From the NCBI GenBank assembly GCA_024640445.1, contig JAHEEZ010000137.1, positions 1-9,339 on the forward strand: a stretch of DNA of 9,339 bases, given 5' to 3'. Of this stretch, positions 1 to 6,642 are shown piece by piece. Source of the stretch: Acidobacteriota bacterium. GTDB taxonomy: Bacteria > Acidobacteriota > Blastocatellia > Pyrinomonadales > Pyrinomonadaceae. The notes beneath the pieces are model-generated. The model saw only the letters and a program-made list of their open reading frames with translations. It ran no database searches and was not told the origin of the DNA. Position numbers and translations under genes: made by a program. Position 1 is the stretch's first letter. Every line of letters starts with the position of its first letter.

Positions 1-289
1 GAAATGCATCGGAGACCCACTTGCGGATATCATCGCTTCCCTGGTTAACCTGACCAACGGCTACGTCCTCATACAGTGCGTCGGAGTGGAAGGCCGCGAC
101 TACCTTTTCGGCATCCCGAGATCCCCACGCCGCGAACAAACGTTCGATGGCTTTTCTTTCAGTTGATGCAGGATCTTTAGACCGGACCTGAGCCTGTGCA
201 TGAGCCGGAAGTGCCAAGAAGATCGCTATCGAGATAACAAGACCGGCAATGCTCTTCCTCCGCAAATGCCACATCGTACTTCTTTTCAT
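1..289 (-). CDS. Secreted NTF2/SnoaL-like protein (partial, C-terminus outside window)
   Basis: The reading frame opens with ATG at 289-287 and runs leftward off the window, giving 96 residues without a stop. The N-terminus is a typical Sec signal peptide: a basic start (MKRSTMWHLRRK), a hydrophobic core of about 15 residues (IAGLVISIAIFLALP) and a likely cleavage after AHA (about residue 31). The mature part begins STERKAIERLFAAWGSRDAEKVVAAFHSDALYEDVAVGQ, matching the opening helix and first strand of the NTF2/SnoaL fold (cone-shaped, ketosteroid-isomerase-like; often of unknown substrate). An AAAGGAG ribosome site at 304-298 supports this start; a second in-frame ATG at 274-272 is possible. 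It lies 65 nt downstream of the DUF1801 gene with no U-tailed terminator between, so it may be the last gene of the same operon. Exact function is unknown. Confidence 0.8.
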   Translation of the reverse strand, partial: MKRSTMWHLRRKSIAGLVISIAIFLALPAHAQAQVRSKDPASTERKAIERLFAAWGSRDAEKVVAAFHSDALYEDVAVGQVNQGSDDIRKWVSDAF

Positions 290-354
290 TGTTTTGACTC
301 CTTTGCCGCAGCGGCCTCCTTTTTAAGGCCCATTATGTTATTGCCTCTCAACCA

Positions 355-792
355 TCAGTTTTCTATTTCATTCTGATTCTCAAACCCAAACCCTATTGCC
401 GCTTCAAGCACATCAAGGTTGATGTCTTTCAGGGTTTTGAACTTTATGCAATACCCTGTCACCGCCGCCTTGCCGAGTTCTTTCCCATACGTCTCGGCCA
501 GGTATTTCTTGTCCTCGATACCAAGAATGTAGACAGAGATCCCGGTCTTGTTGCCGCTCAAACCGATCTGATAGAACTCCCTGGTCGTTCCATCGGCATA
601 CTTCATCGTGCGAAGTCCGTATCCGATATTGGGATTGGAGACAATTTTGCCTTTGTCGTCTTTGCCGTCGAGGAACCATAATTTGCATCCCGGCATAATT
701 CGCAGAATGCTTTCGTGCAGCGCCTGCATATCGCTGCGTTTTGGCTCAGGCTGGCTCGAAATGTACTCGTCGATCTGTTCTTGTATGTTCAT
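355..792 (-). CDS. DUF1801 domain protein
   Basis: A 145-residue cytoplasmic protein of the DUF1801 (YdhG-like) family. These are small alpha/beta proteins of unknown biochemical role that often sit beside ArsR and AHSA1/SRPBCC genes. Visible family features are the N-terminal helix MNIQEQIDEYISSQPEPKRSDMQ, the PGCKLWF segment near residue 34, YGLRTMKYADGTTREFYQIGL (about 58-78), and a C-terminal IKFKTLKDINLDVLEAAI helix (about 116-133). There is no signal peptide or TM segment. The gene starts 8 nt after the SRPBCC stop codon. I see no Shine-Dalgarno sequence in that gap, so translation is probably coupled. The family call rests on recognition of the overall pattern, and no enzymatic motif is visible. 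Confidence 0.8.
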   Translation of the reverse strand: MNIQEQIDEYISSQPEPKRSDMQALHESILRIMPGCKLWFLDGKDDKGKIVSNPNIGYGLRTMKYADGTTREFYQIGLSGNKTGISVYILGIEDKKYLAETYGKELGKAAVTGYCIKFKTLKDINLDVLEAAIGFGFENQNEIEN

Positions 793-800
793 TAGAGGAC

Positions 801-1286
801 TTACTGCGAAAGGCTCGCGAGCAGCTCCTCCAGATTTTGCAGTTGCGCCTTTGCACCTTCAACGAAACCAAATTCGATCATTTTCTCCAGGCGTTCCAGC
901 GACTCGTTGTAAATCGAGATACTGACTTTTGTATTGCCGTCTTGCTCGCTGAAACTCAGATCCCAGTCGGAGCCCGGTAATTGGAGGTTTTCATTCTCGT
1001 CTGAAAAAGCGTTAAAGAACTTGAAGTTGGTTTTCGGAGTGATCGACGTATATCTCTGAACTGACCAGCGCTCGCCGCCTTCGGGACTTACCATCGCATA
1101 GAACCTTCGGCCTCCGACCTCAAAGTCCATCGCCATTGTCCTCGACGCAAACGGTTTTGGCGCCCACCACTGGTCCAGGAGCTCCTGTTTGGTATACGCG
1201 TCCCACACCAACACCAGCTCGGCGGCAAATTCCCTGGTTATTAAAACCGTCTTCGTCTCTTTGTCGACGATAAATTCCATTTGCAT
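801..1286 (-). CDS. SRPBCC / AHSA1-type (activator of Hsp90 ATPase homologue-like) protein
   Basis: The protein has 161 residues if read from ATG 1286-1284 (MQMEFIVDKE). A longer frame up to 1334 exists but would lie inside arsR. The chosen ATG follows the arsR stop by one base (TGA-A-ATG), with an AGAGG ribosome site 9 nt before it. Features are typical of the SRPBCC fold: a first strand ending TREF, a helix AAELVLVWDAYT, the conserved Trp pair in LLDQWWAPKPF (W40, W41), FEVGGRRFYAM (about 55-65), and the long C-terminal helix EFGFVEGAKAQLQNLEELLASL that closes the hydrophobic cavity. The family binds hydrophobic ligands or is of unknown role. Pairing with an ArsR regulator suggests the ligand or stress is what the repressor governs. 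The substrate cannot be told from sequence. Confidence 0.88.
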   Translation of the reverse strand: MQMEFIVDKETKTVLITREFAAELVLVWDAYTKQELLDQWWAPKPFASRTMAMDFEVGGRRFYAMVSPEGGERWSVQRYTSITPKTNFKFFNAFSDENENLQLPGSDWDLSFSEQDGNTKVSISIYNESLERLEKMIEFGFVEGAKAQLQNLEELLASLSQ

Positions 1287-1287
1287 T

Positions 1288-1614
1288 TCATTTTTCCTCT
1301 TTCTGTTTTTTGATCGTTGATAACAGGTCGTCAAGTTGATCGAATCTGGCTTCCCAGATCATTCTGTATTGTTCCAGCCATTCGTCGACCTCTTTCATTT
1401 TGTCTATCTCGAGCGAGTAGTAGATCTCCCGCCCCTTCTGTTCCTGTGATACCAGTTCGCATTCGGTCAGGATGCGCAGGTGTTTGGAAACAGCCTGCCG
1501 GGTGGTATCGAAATTCTCGGCGATTGCATTCGGCGTCATTGCCTGAAGGGCGATCAATGCGATGATCGCCCGTCTTGTAGGGTCGGCTATGGCCTGGAAA
1601 ATGTCTCTCTTCAT
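1288..1614 (-). CDS. ArsR-family winged-helix transcriptional repressor
   Basis: A 108-residue regulator starting MKRDIFQAIADPTRR, the standard opening of ArsR proteins linked to SRPBCC genes. The winged helix spans about 8-70. The recognition helix is in TTRQAVSKHLRILTECELV (38-55) and the wing is EQKGREIYYSLEI (58-70). No CxC or other metal-binding motif is present (one Cys only, C52), so this is not a metal sensor of the classical type. A frame extending to ATG 1662 exists, but its extra 16 codons would run through the promoter and operator repeats, so 1614 is preferred. No Shine-Dalgarno is seen; the predicted transcript start is only a few bases upstream, so the mRNA may be nearly leaderless. 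The first gene of the leftward operon, it probably represses its own promoter. Confidence 0.9.
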   Translation of the reverse strand: MKRDIFQAIADPTRRAIIALIALQAMTPNAIAENFDTTRQAVSKHLRILTECELVSQEQKGREIYYSLEIDKMKEVDEWLEQYRMIWEARFDQLDDLLSTIKKQKEEK

Positions 1615-1627
1615 AACTGCGAAGTCG

Positions 1628-1656
1628 AGTATGCAACCATTCGGTTGCAAATGCAA
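1628..1656 (-). promoter_or_regulatory. Candidate promoter of the arsR operon
   Basis: Read on the minus strand, TTGCAT (1656-1651) and CATACT (1633-1628) are separated by exactly 17 nt, giving a sigma70-like pair. CATACT matches the -10 consensus at four of six positions; TTGCAT matches only the TTG of the -35. Transcription would begin near 1621, about 7 nt before the arsR ATG, which agrees with the absence of a ribosome site. The spacer is almost entirely filled by the first inverted repeat, so a bound repressor would block polymerase. The match to consensus is moderate. Confidence 0.45.
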
Positions 1657-1674
1657 GCGCAACCATACGGTTTC
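1633..1674 (-). promoter_or_regulatory. Two tandem operator-like inverted repeats (GCAACC-N4-GGTTKC)
   Basis: Copy 1, GCAACCATTCGGTTGC at 1633-1648, has perfect 6-bp arms. Copy 2, GCAACCATACGGTTTC at 1659-1674, differs at two positions, one of which breaks the last arm pair. Centre-to-centre distance is 26 bp, about two and a half helical turns. They lie 19 and 45 nt upstream of the arsR start and nowhere else that I noticed. The symmetry and location fit binding sites for dimers of the winged-helix repressor encoded next door; that assignment is inferred. Confidence 0.65.
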
Positions 1675-1757
1675 ATAAATTCAGCAAGAAAAATGAAAAG
1701 GCGAGTAAGAGTGAAGTTCCGCGGGGCGGCAGTTCGACCCCGTCTCTGGCCACGACG

Positions 1758-1792
1758 TCAATGACCAATGTTCATCGAAAATTGGTCATTGA
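1758..1792. repeat. Inverted repeat, 12-bp arms
   Basis: TCAATGACCAAT (1758-1769) and ATTGGTCATTGA (1781-1792) are perfectly complementary around an 11-nt loop. No T-run follows on either side, so it is not a standard terminator. It abuts the hairpin cluster that begins at 1796 and may be its left boundary. Confidence 0.85.
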
Positions 1793-1795
1793 AGA

Positions 1796-1908
1796 GTCCC
1801 GTAGGGACGATCGTATCTTAGCCCCGGTCTTCAGACCGGGCTCAGATGCGCCATCCTCCTATTTAGCCGCTTTAGCGGCTGCATATTGTTCGCCAACGTC
1901 ACCTGGCG
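1796..1908. repeat. Cluster of four short hairpins, REP/BIME-like
   Basis: Four palindromes follow one another: GTCCC-gta-GGGAC (1796-1808); CCCGGTC-ttca-GACCGGG (1823-1840); AGCCGCT-tt-AGCGGCT (1865-1880); CGCCA-N8-TGGCG (1891-1908). The stems differ in sequence but have similar size. Dense strings of unlike hairpins in intergenic DNA are typical of mobile palindromic elements (REP/BIME or MITE-like) spread by a transposase encoded elsewhere. No transposase is in this window, and dispersal cannot be shown from one copy. Confidence 0.6.
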
Positions 1909-2214
1909 TTCCACCCCAGACCATACTGTTTGTCGCCTTCTGCAACGGTGCGCTGGAAATGATTTTGAAACGACGTAGGATCTCGGTCGGGACCTGTTTG
2001 AATACATCAAGGGCTACACAATCGGAAGCCCGGGAATTCTACGTATCCTACCTAAGCCCGGCGACCTGCGGGGAACGTATGTTTGCAAAGAAACGGAATG
2101 TCGAGTCTGCCGCCCCCGACCGTTGTATTAAGTCACAAAAGTGAAGTAATCTTACATATCATTCGAGTTACACGCCTTTCCAATTTGAGCGCCCGATCGC
2201 TGCGACGATTAAAA

Positions 2215-5200
2215 ATGAGCGCCCTCACCGGCCTGCTCATCACGGGATTATTGTTCCTTAGCGGCACTCTTGCTTTGGCCGCCGGGGGTCCGCCAACCTT
2301 CGCTTTCTGGGATACCAAGGCCGGTCTGCCGCAAAACACCGTCCAGAGCATCGCTCAAACCCGCGACGGATATATCTGGTTCACTACCAATGACGGGCTG
2401 GTCCGGTTCGACGGAGTGCGCTTCAAGATTTTCAAGAAATCCAACACTCCCGAAATGCGGACAAATCGATTATTTCAGGTGATGGTAGACGAGCAGGACC
2501 GGCTATGGATTCTGCCGGAAGACCTCAAGTCGGTTATTAAGTATGAGTCCGGCCGGTTCAAATCGTTCACCGCGGGAAAGGACTTCAAAGCAGGGGACAT
2601 CCGCGAACCGTTTAGGGAAGGTGGCTCAATGCATTTCCGCGCAAAGGGATCCACATACATCTATCTGGACGGAAGATTCCAAGAGACCTCCAAAGACGCT
2701 TGTCCGGAATTGAAGGTATGGTTTAGCGAAGAGCACCAGGAACTGATAGTCGAAGGCAAGCCCTATCGGACCGGCGCATCAGAAAAAAGCAATCCGTCGA
2801 TTGTTAGTAAGAGCATTACCGAATCACAACGATTTGACCGCAAGGCGGTGAGGTCGGTGGACCTGCCGAGCGGTACATGGTTTCTTTGTCCTGTCGGACC
2901 GTGGACCGTCATCTGCCGGTTCAAGTCTTCAAGATTGTCAGTTTCACGAATTGCGCTGAGTTTCTCGGCGTATGTCGAAAAGGACCGGTTCGGAAACCTC
3001 TGGTTCGGGGACGTTGACGGGAAATTTGGAAGGATACCTCCGGAAGAACAGATCGCGACAGAGATAGAAAATGCAAAAGCGGATTTTGAAATAGGTCCCA
3101 AGGGCGATTACAACATGCCGGTCCGTAAGTTGTTCCTCGACCGCGAGGAGAACTTTTGGATCGGTACCGATGTCGGCCTTCGATTTCTGAAGCCTCCTCC
3201 GCTTGTGACCGTACTTTCCGAACGATCCGGGCTCCCTTCTGAGAACATTTACGCGATTGCGGAAGACCGCGAGGGGGCGGTTTGGTTCGGAGTTTGGAAA
3301 GATCATCTGGCCAGGTATTTCAAAGGCAAAATTGACCTCTATCAACAAGGCATCGTTTCGGCATTGCAGGTCGACAGGGAGGGGCGGTTATGGTCCGGTT
3401 CGTCACTGGGTGCGATGTATTTTTCTAATGGCAAATGGACTCAGCTCTTTTACAAAGCTTCTGCTTCATCGACCTACGCTATAACTGCGATCGTTGAGGG
3501 CAGGGACGGCGCCATGTGGTTCGGATCAAACAAGGAACTCCTGAAGCTTTCAGAAGGCAAAGAAACTGTCTTTACCAACGCCGACGGAATGCCCGGGAAT
3601 GATATTACTTCACTTCTTGAGTCGAGATCGGGTGCAATATGGGTGGGAACTTCCGGCGGGCTCGCGAGGATCGAAGGGGGCCGAATCACCTCTTTTACTG
3701 AGAAAGACGGACTTTCGAGCGGCTTTGTACGGGCTTTGTACGAAGACGAAGACGGGACCCTTTGGATCGGCACATATGACAGCGGGCTGATCAGATACAA
3801 AGACGGACGGTTCGTCAATATAAGAAATACAGATGGCCTTTTCGGTGACGGCGTCTTCTGCATCCTCGAAGACGACGGCTGGTTTTGGATCAGTAACAAT
3901 CAGGGCATTTACCGCGTCCGGCGGGACGAACTCAATGAATTCGCCGAAGGACGGAAATCGTCTGTCTTCTCCGCCTCCTACGGTCAGGAAGATGGTCTGG
4001 TCAATGTCGAGGCGAACGGCGGAAAGCAGCCCGCCGGCATCAAGAGCAGGGATGGAAGGCTGTGGTTTGCCACGGCGGGCGGAGTGGCGATCATTGATCC
4101 GAAGGAAGCATACGGCGAACAAAAACCGCCGGCGGTGAGAATCGAAGAGTTTGCAGTCGACAACAATCCGCCAATGGACGCGGGTAAAGAGATCCGTATC
4201 CAGCCGGGACAGGGAAACCTGGAGATCAATTACACCGCTTTTGATTACAACAACGCCACGCGCATTCAGTTCAGATATAAGCTTGAGGGCCTGGACGATG
4301 ACTGGACGAACGCCAAATCCAGGCGCACGGCATATCTTTCGCATTTGCCGTACGGGGATTACACGCTGCGGGTCGCCGCCGCGAACCGGAACGGCGTCTG
4401 GGACGAGTCGGGGGCGACCGTTCGGATAATTGTAGTCAGGCCTTTCTACCGTACGAACTGGTTCTACGGACTGCTTATGCTGTCGGCCGTAGCCATCTTC
4501 GCAACCGTATATGTCCTCAGAATCCGCCAGCTGAAGAGGATCAACGACGCCCGAACCAGATTCACACGGCGGCTGATCGAAACGCAGGAGAACGAGAGGC
4601 AAAGGATCGCGCTCGAACTTCACGATTCCATAGGCCAGAGTCTTGTGGTGATAAGGAACCGGGCATTGATGGGGCTTCGCAAGCCTGAGGACCGGGAGAG
4701 CATCCTGGATCAAATGCAGGAGATCTCCGACGCCTCGGCAGCCGCTCTCCAGGAAACCAGGGAGATAGCCCACAACCTGCATCCGTATCAGATCCAACAC
4801 CTTGGACTGACGGCGGCGCTCAACTCCCTGTTCGATTCCGTCGAATCGTCTTCAGAGATCGGTTTTGATCGCAACATCCAGGAAATAGGCGAAGAACTGG
4901 AGCCGGACACCGCGATAAACATCTATCGTATCGCGCAGGAGAGCGTGAACAATATCGTAAAGCATTCCCGGGCGAAGACAGTTTCGGTTGACCTTGTTCG
5001 TTCAGACGACAGACTAATTCTAACGATCGCTGACGACGGTCGAGGATTTGATTCGACCGTCAGCACTCCGGGACTCGGTCTGAAGGGAATATCCGAAAGG
5101 GCGGAGATAATCGGCGGCGAGCTAAACATAGCAAGCAAAGTCGGAAAGGGGACCAGATTGAGGCTTTACATACCATTCAAACCCAATTCAGATGGCGAAA

Positions 5201-5226
5201 AAGAAACGAATACTGATAGCCGATGA
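2215..5226 (+). CDS. Propeller-type sensor histidine kinase (Reg_prop / Y_Y_Y / HisKA_3 / HATPase_c)
   Basis: From ATG 2215 this is 1003 residues. A signal peptide (ALTGLLITGLLFLSGTLALAA, about 2-22) leads into a large extracytoplasmic beta-propeller (about 30-630) built from two-component-regulator propeller repeats, seen as recurrent G-L/M-P/S...DG-x-x-W-F/I-G motifs near residues 37, 339, 458, 499, 541 and 594. A Y_Y_Y domain follows (about 638-740; FRYKLEGLDDDW, LPYGDYTLRVAA), then one TM helix (about 749-770). The cytoplasmic kinase has the HisKA_3 phospho-acceptor H803 in ALELHDSIGQ, an N-box with N913 (QESVNNIVKHS), G1 DDGRGF (940-945) and G2 GLGLKG (953-958), so it looks catalytically intact. 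It lacks a receiver or AraC domain, unlike Bacteroides hybrid kinases, and must act through a partner: the next gene, which it overlaps by 35 nt. The frame is open up to ATG 2083, and TTG 2185 is another candidate, but only 2215 places the signal peptide at the N-terminus. The ligand is unknown. Confidence 0.93.
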   Translation: MSALTGLLITGLLFLSGTLALAAGGPPTFAFWDTKAGLPQNTVQSIAQTRDGYIWFTTNDGLVRFDGVRFKIFKKSNTPEMRTNRLFQVMVDEQDRLWILPEDLKSVIKYESGRFKSFTAGKDFKAGDIREPFREGGSMHFRAKGSTYIYLDGRFQETSKDACPELKVWFSEEHQELIVEGKPYRTGASEKSNPSIVSKSITESQRFDRKAVRSVDLPSGTWFLCPVGPWTVICRFKSSRLSVSRIALSFSAYVEKDRFGNLWFGDVDGKFGRIPPEEQIATEIENAKADFEIGPKGDYNMPVRKLFLDREENFWIGTDVGLRFLKPPPLVTVLSERSGLPSENIYAIAEDREGAVWFGVWKDHLARYFKGKIDLYQQGIVSALQVDREGRLWSGSSLGAMYFSNGKWTQLFYKASASSTYAITAIVEGRDGAMWFGSNKELLKLSEGKETVFTNADGMPGNDITSLLESRSGAIWVGTSGGLARIEGGRITSFTEKDGLSSGFVRALYEDEDGTLWIGTYDSGLIRYKDGRFVNIRNTDGLFGDGVFCILEDDGWFWISNNQGIYRVRRDELNEFAEGRKSSVFSASYGQEDGLVNVEANGGKQPAGIKSRDGRLWFATAGGVAIIDPKEAYGEQKPPAVRIEEFAVDNNPPMDAGKEIRIQPGQGNLEINYTAFDYNNATRIQFRYKLEGLDDDWTNAKSRRTAYLSHLPYGDYTLRVAAANRNGVWDESGATVRIIVVRPFYRTNWFYGLLMLSAVAIFATVYVLRIRQLKRINDARTRFTRRLIETQENERQRIALELHDSIGQSLVVIRNRALMGLRKPEDRESILDQMQEISDASAAALQETREIAHNLHPYQIQHLGLTAALNSLFDSVESSSEIGFDRNIQEIGEELEPDTAINIYRIAQESVNNIVKHSRAKTVSVDLVRSDDRLILTIADDGRGFDSTVSTPGLGLKGISERAEIIGGELNIASKVGKGTRLRLYIPFKPNSDGEKETNTDSR

Positions 5227-5833
5227 CCACCCGATCTTTCGCTCGGGGTTGAAGAACGTGATCGAGTCCGAGAACGCGTTCGAGGTCGTTGCGGAAGCAG
5301 AAGACGGTGAGGCCGCTCTTGAGTTGATCCAGAGCAAATCGCCCGATGTCGCCGTGCTTGATGTGAACATGCCGGGGCTTTCAGGCTTCGAGGTCGTTGC
5401 GGCGATACAGAAACTGGGGATCAGGACCGAGACTGTCATCCTCACGATGCATGACGATGAGAAGATGTTCTCGAAGGCTATGGATCTCGGCGTCAGGGGT
5501 TACGTATTAAAAGACAGCGCCGTGATGGACATCGTGAACTGCCTCCACGCCGTCTGCAAAGGCCAGAACTTCACCAGCGCCGCAGTAACCACATACCTAT
5601 TCAAGCGAGCGTCAGGCAGCGAGATGGTAGAGGGCCTCGACTCACTTACGCCGACCGAAAGGAAGATCCTGCGCAAGATAGCCGAATACATGACCAGCAG
5701 AGAGATCGCGGATGAATTCAATGTCAGCCTCCGCACCGTGGAGAACCACCGCGCGAACATTTCTTCCAAACTCGGACTCAGCGGCAGCCACGCCCTCATC
5801 AAGTTCGCCCTTAAGCATGTAGCCGAGCTTTAA
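5192..5833 (+). CDS. NarL/FixJ-type response regulator (receiver + LuxR HTH)
   Basis: A 213-residue response regulator. The receiver domain (about 5-120) has the acidic pair in LIADDH (D11, D12), phospho-acceptor D57 in VAVLDVNMPG, T85 in VILTMHDDE and K107 in GYVLKDS, so all switch residues are present. The output domain (about 150-213) is a LuxR-type HTH: LTPTERKILRKIAEYMTSREIA, with the recognition helix around VSLRTVENHRANISSKL. The start codon lies inside the last 35 nt of the kinase gene and gives the expected N-terminus (MAKKKRILIADDH). No strong Shine-Dalgarno is visible, so it is probably translated by coupling to the kinase. It is the natural acceptor for the HisKA_3 kinase upstream. 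Target genes are unknown, possibly including the exported-protein genes downstream. Confidence 0.96.
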   Translation: MAKKKRILIADDHPIFRSGLKNVIESENAFEVVAEAEDGEAALELIQSKSPDVAVLDVNMPGLSGFEVVAAIQKLGIRTETVILTMHDDEKMFSKAMDLGVRGYVLKDSAVMDIVNCLHAVCKGQNFTSAAVTTYLFKRASGSEMVEGLDSLTPTERKILRKIAEYMTSREIADEFNVSLRTVENHRANISSKLGLSGSHALIKFALKHVAEL

Positions 5834-5883
5834 CCTACTGCCCTGCCCGGCTAATAACCACTCACATAATTTAAGTACTACTA

Positions 5884-5993
5884 CTCAATCCAATTTGAGC
5901 AGTTCCGCTCTGTCCGGCTATACAGGTCTCGAGCCACAATGCGCTCATGTTAGACAGGGATAGACAAAACGACCTGTAGAGAGCGGGATTGAG
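5884..5993 (+). other. Extended nested stem structure in the spacer (possible leader RNA or sRNA)
   Basis: Three complementary segment pairs are correctly nested: CTCAATC (5884-5890) with GATTGAG (5987-5993); CCGCTCT (5905-5911) with AGAGCGG (5980-5986); TACAGGTC (5921-5928) with GACCTGTA (5971-5978). On the 3' side the three strands are contiguous except for one base; the 5' side carries inserts of 14 and 9 nt. The inner loop (5929-5970) can form a smaller GAGC/GCTC helix. A competing local hairpin, GAGC-agttcc-GCTC (5897-5910), could switch with the middle stem. The element lies between the response regulator stop (5833) and the secreted-protein start (6075), with no long T-tail, so it is not a simple terminator. 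I cannot match it to a known riboswitch. Confidence 0.5.
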
Positions 5994-6033
5994 GAGGACG
6001 GATCGAAGTATACGCCGCCTCAGTTTGGAATCA

Positions 6034-6047
6034 GTCCAGTACTGGAC
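6034..6047 (+). promoter_or_regulatory. 14-bp perfect palindrome, candidate operator
   Basis: GTCCAGTACTGGAC is perfectly self-complementary with no loop, so it suits a dimeric DNA-binding protein better than an RNA hairpin. It ends 27 nt before the ATG of the secreted-protein gene, between that gene and its ribosome site at 6061-6066. Which protein binds it is unknown; the NarL-type regulator next door is one candidate. Confidence 0.45.
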
Positions 6048-6074
6048 AGTCTTTAGGAGATAGGAGAAAAATCG

Positions 6075-6611
6075 ATGAACGTAAGAATAATGATAGTGGC
6101 GTGTTTACTTCTTTTTTCAACCTCATTAACGGCATTCGCGGCCTCCACGACCGAAGGAAGGACAGTCTGCCAGCAGACAGGTTGGCAAGGCACCTATTTG
6201 CTCCCAGTCCAGTCGGGCGACACGATCTTTGCGGATCAGCTGCAGTTCAACCCGGGAGGATCGATAACGTTTTCGGGCTCCTACTACCCTGAGCAGATGC
6301 TCACGGAAGGCACCTCGTCCCAGGGCGTCGGATCATGGGAATGCCGGAAAGACGGAACCATAGCAGCAACCATCTTTTTCGCAAGCTACTCCGGAGACGG
6401 CACGAATCTGTCGCTTCAGTATCACGCCCGGGCAACAATGATCTTCTCATTCTTGGAAGGTGGCTCGATAAGACGCGACGTGATGGCAGTGAGGTTATAT
6501 TTCAGCGACGCAGATCCGACGGATCCGAATGGCGGCTTCATCGTCAACCTGCCTCCTTCGCAGCCTGAATACTCAAAACTTGGCGTAAACCTATCTGACC
6601 TGGGCCTTTGA
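6075..6611 (+). CDS. Secreted protein of unknown family
   Basis: A 178-residue protein I do not recognise. A clear Sec signal peptide (IMIVACLLLFSTSLTAFA, about 5-22) ends with a likely cleavage after AFA (residue 22). A lipobox is not evident: C10 lies inside the hydrophobic core. The mature chain of about 155 residues is rich in Gly, Ser, Thr and aromatics with alternating patterns (LQFNPGGSITFSGSYY; GTIAATIFFASYSGDG; LSLQYHARATMIFSFLEGG), suggesting an all-beta domain. Two cysteines (C32, C90) could form a disulfide. A TAGGAG site at 6061-6066, 8 nt before the ATG, supports the start. It is probably a single-gene transcript: a structured leader precedes it and a strong terminator follows the stop by 31 nt. 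Function is not inferable from sequence alone. Confidence 0.8.
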   Translation: MNVRIMIVACLLLFSTSLTAFAASTTEGRTVCQQTGWQGTYLLPVQSGDTIFADQLQFNPGGSITFSGSYYPEQMLTEGTSSQGVGSWECRKDGTIAATIFFASYSGDGTNLSLQYHARATMIFSFLEGGSIRRDVMAVRLYFSDADPTDPNGGFIVNLPPSQPEYSKLGVNLSDLGL

Positions 6612-6642
6612 TACATTCCTCGCAACGTGACCAGATCGAGGC

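Larger units (their letters stand above)
1675..2214. other. 540-nt spacer without a credible gene
   Basis: This spacer separates the leftward arsR operon from the rightward kinase gene, so it should contain the kinase promoter, but I found no convincing -35/-10 pair. The left third is dominated by short hairpins (separate entries). CGGGG and CCCCG at 1722-1726/1738-1742 can pair around an 11-nt loop containing TTCGA. Further right, GTAGGAT (1975-1981) and ATCCTAC (2045-2051) are complementary over a 63-nt interval. The plus-strand open frame 1761-2144 crosses the hairpins, has no recognisable protein pattern and is not called. Confidence 0.7.

Noticed and set aside
313..330. GGCCT/AGGCC hairpin between the DUF1801 and NTF2-like genes as a terminator
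   Set aside because: The stem is only 5 bp with an 8-nt loop and no U-run follows on the minus strand; the loop instead contains a second AAGGAGG-like site.
1615..1662. Upstream ATG at 1662 for ArsR
   Set aside because: The 16 extra codons would cover the operator repeats and promoter, and the family's N-terminus starts at the MKRDIFQAIADPTRR position.
1761..2144. Plus-strand open frame of 127 codons in the spacer
   Set aside because: It runs straight through the inverted repeats and hairpin cluster, has no ribosome site and no recognisable protein pattern, and overlaps the upstream extension of the kinase frame.
2083..2214. Longer N-terminus for the kinase from ATG 2083
   Set aside because: It would put 44 polar and basic residues before the signal peptide, with no ribosome site; kept only as an alternative.
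3610..4800. Minus-strand open frame of 396 codons
   Set aside because: It is antisense to the well-supported kinase propeller and Y_Y_Y region, and its translation shows no domain pattern; it is a shadow of GC-biased codons.
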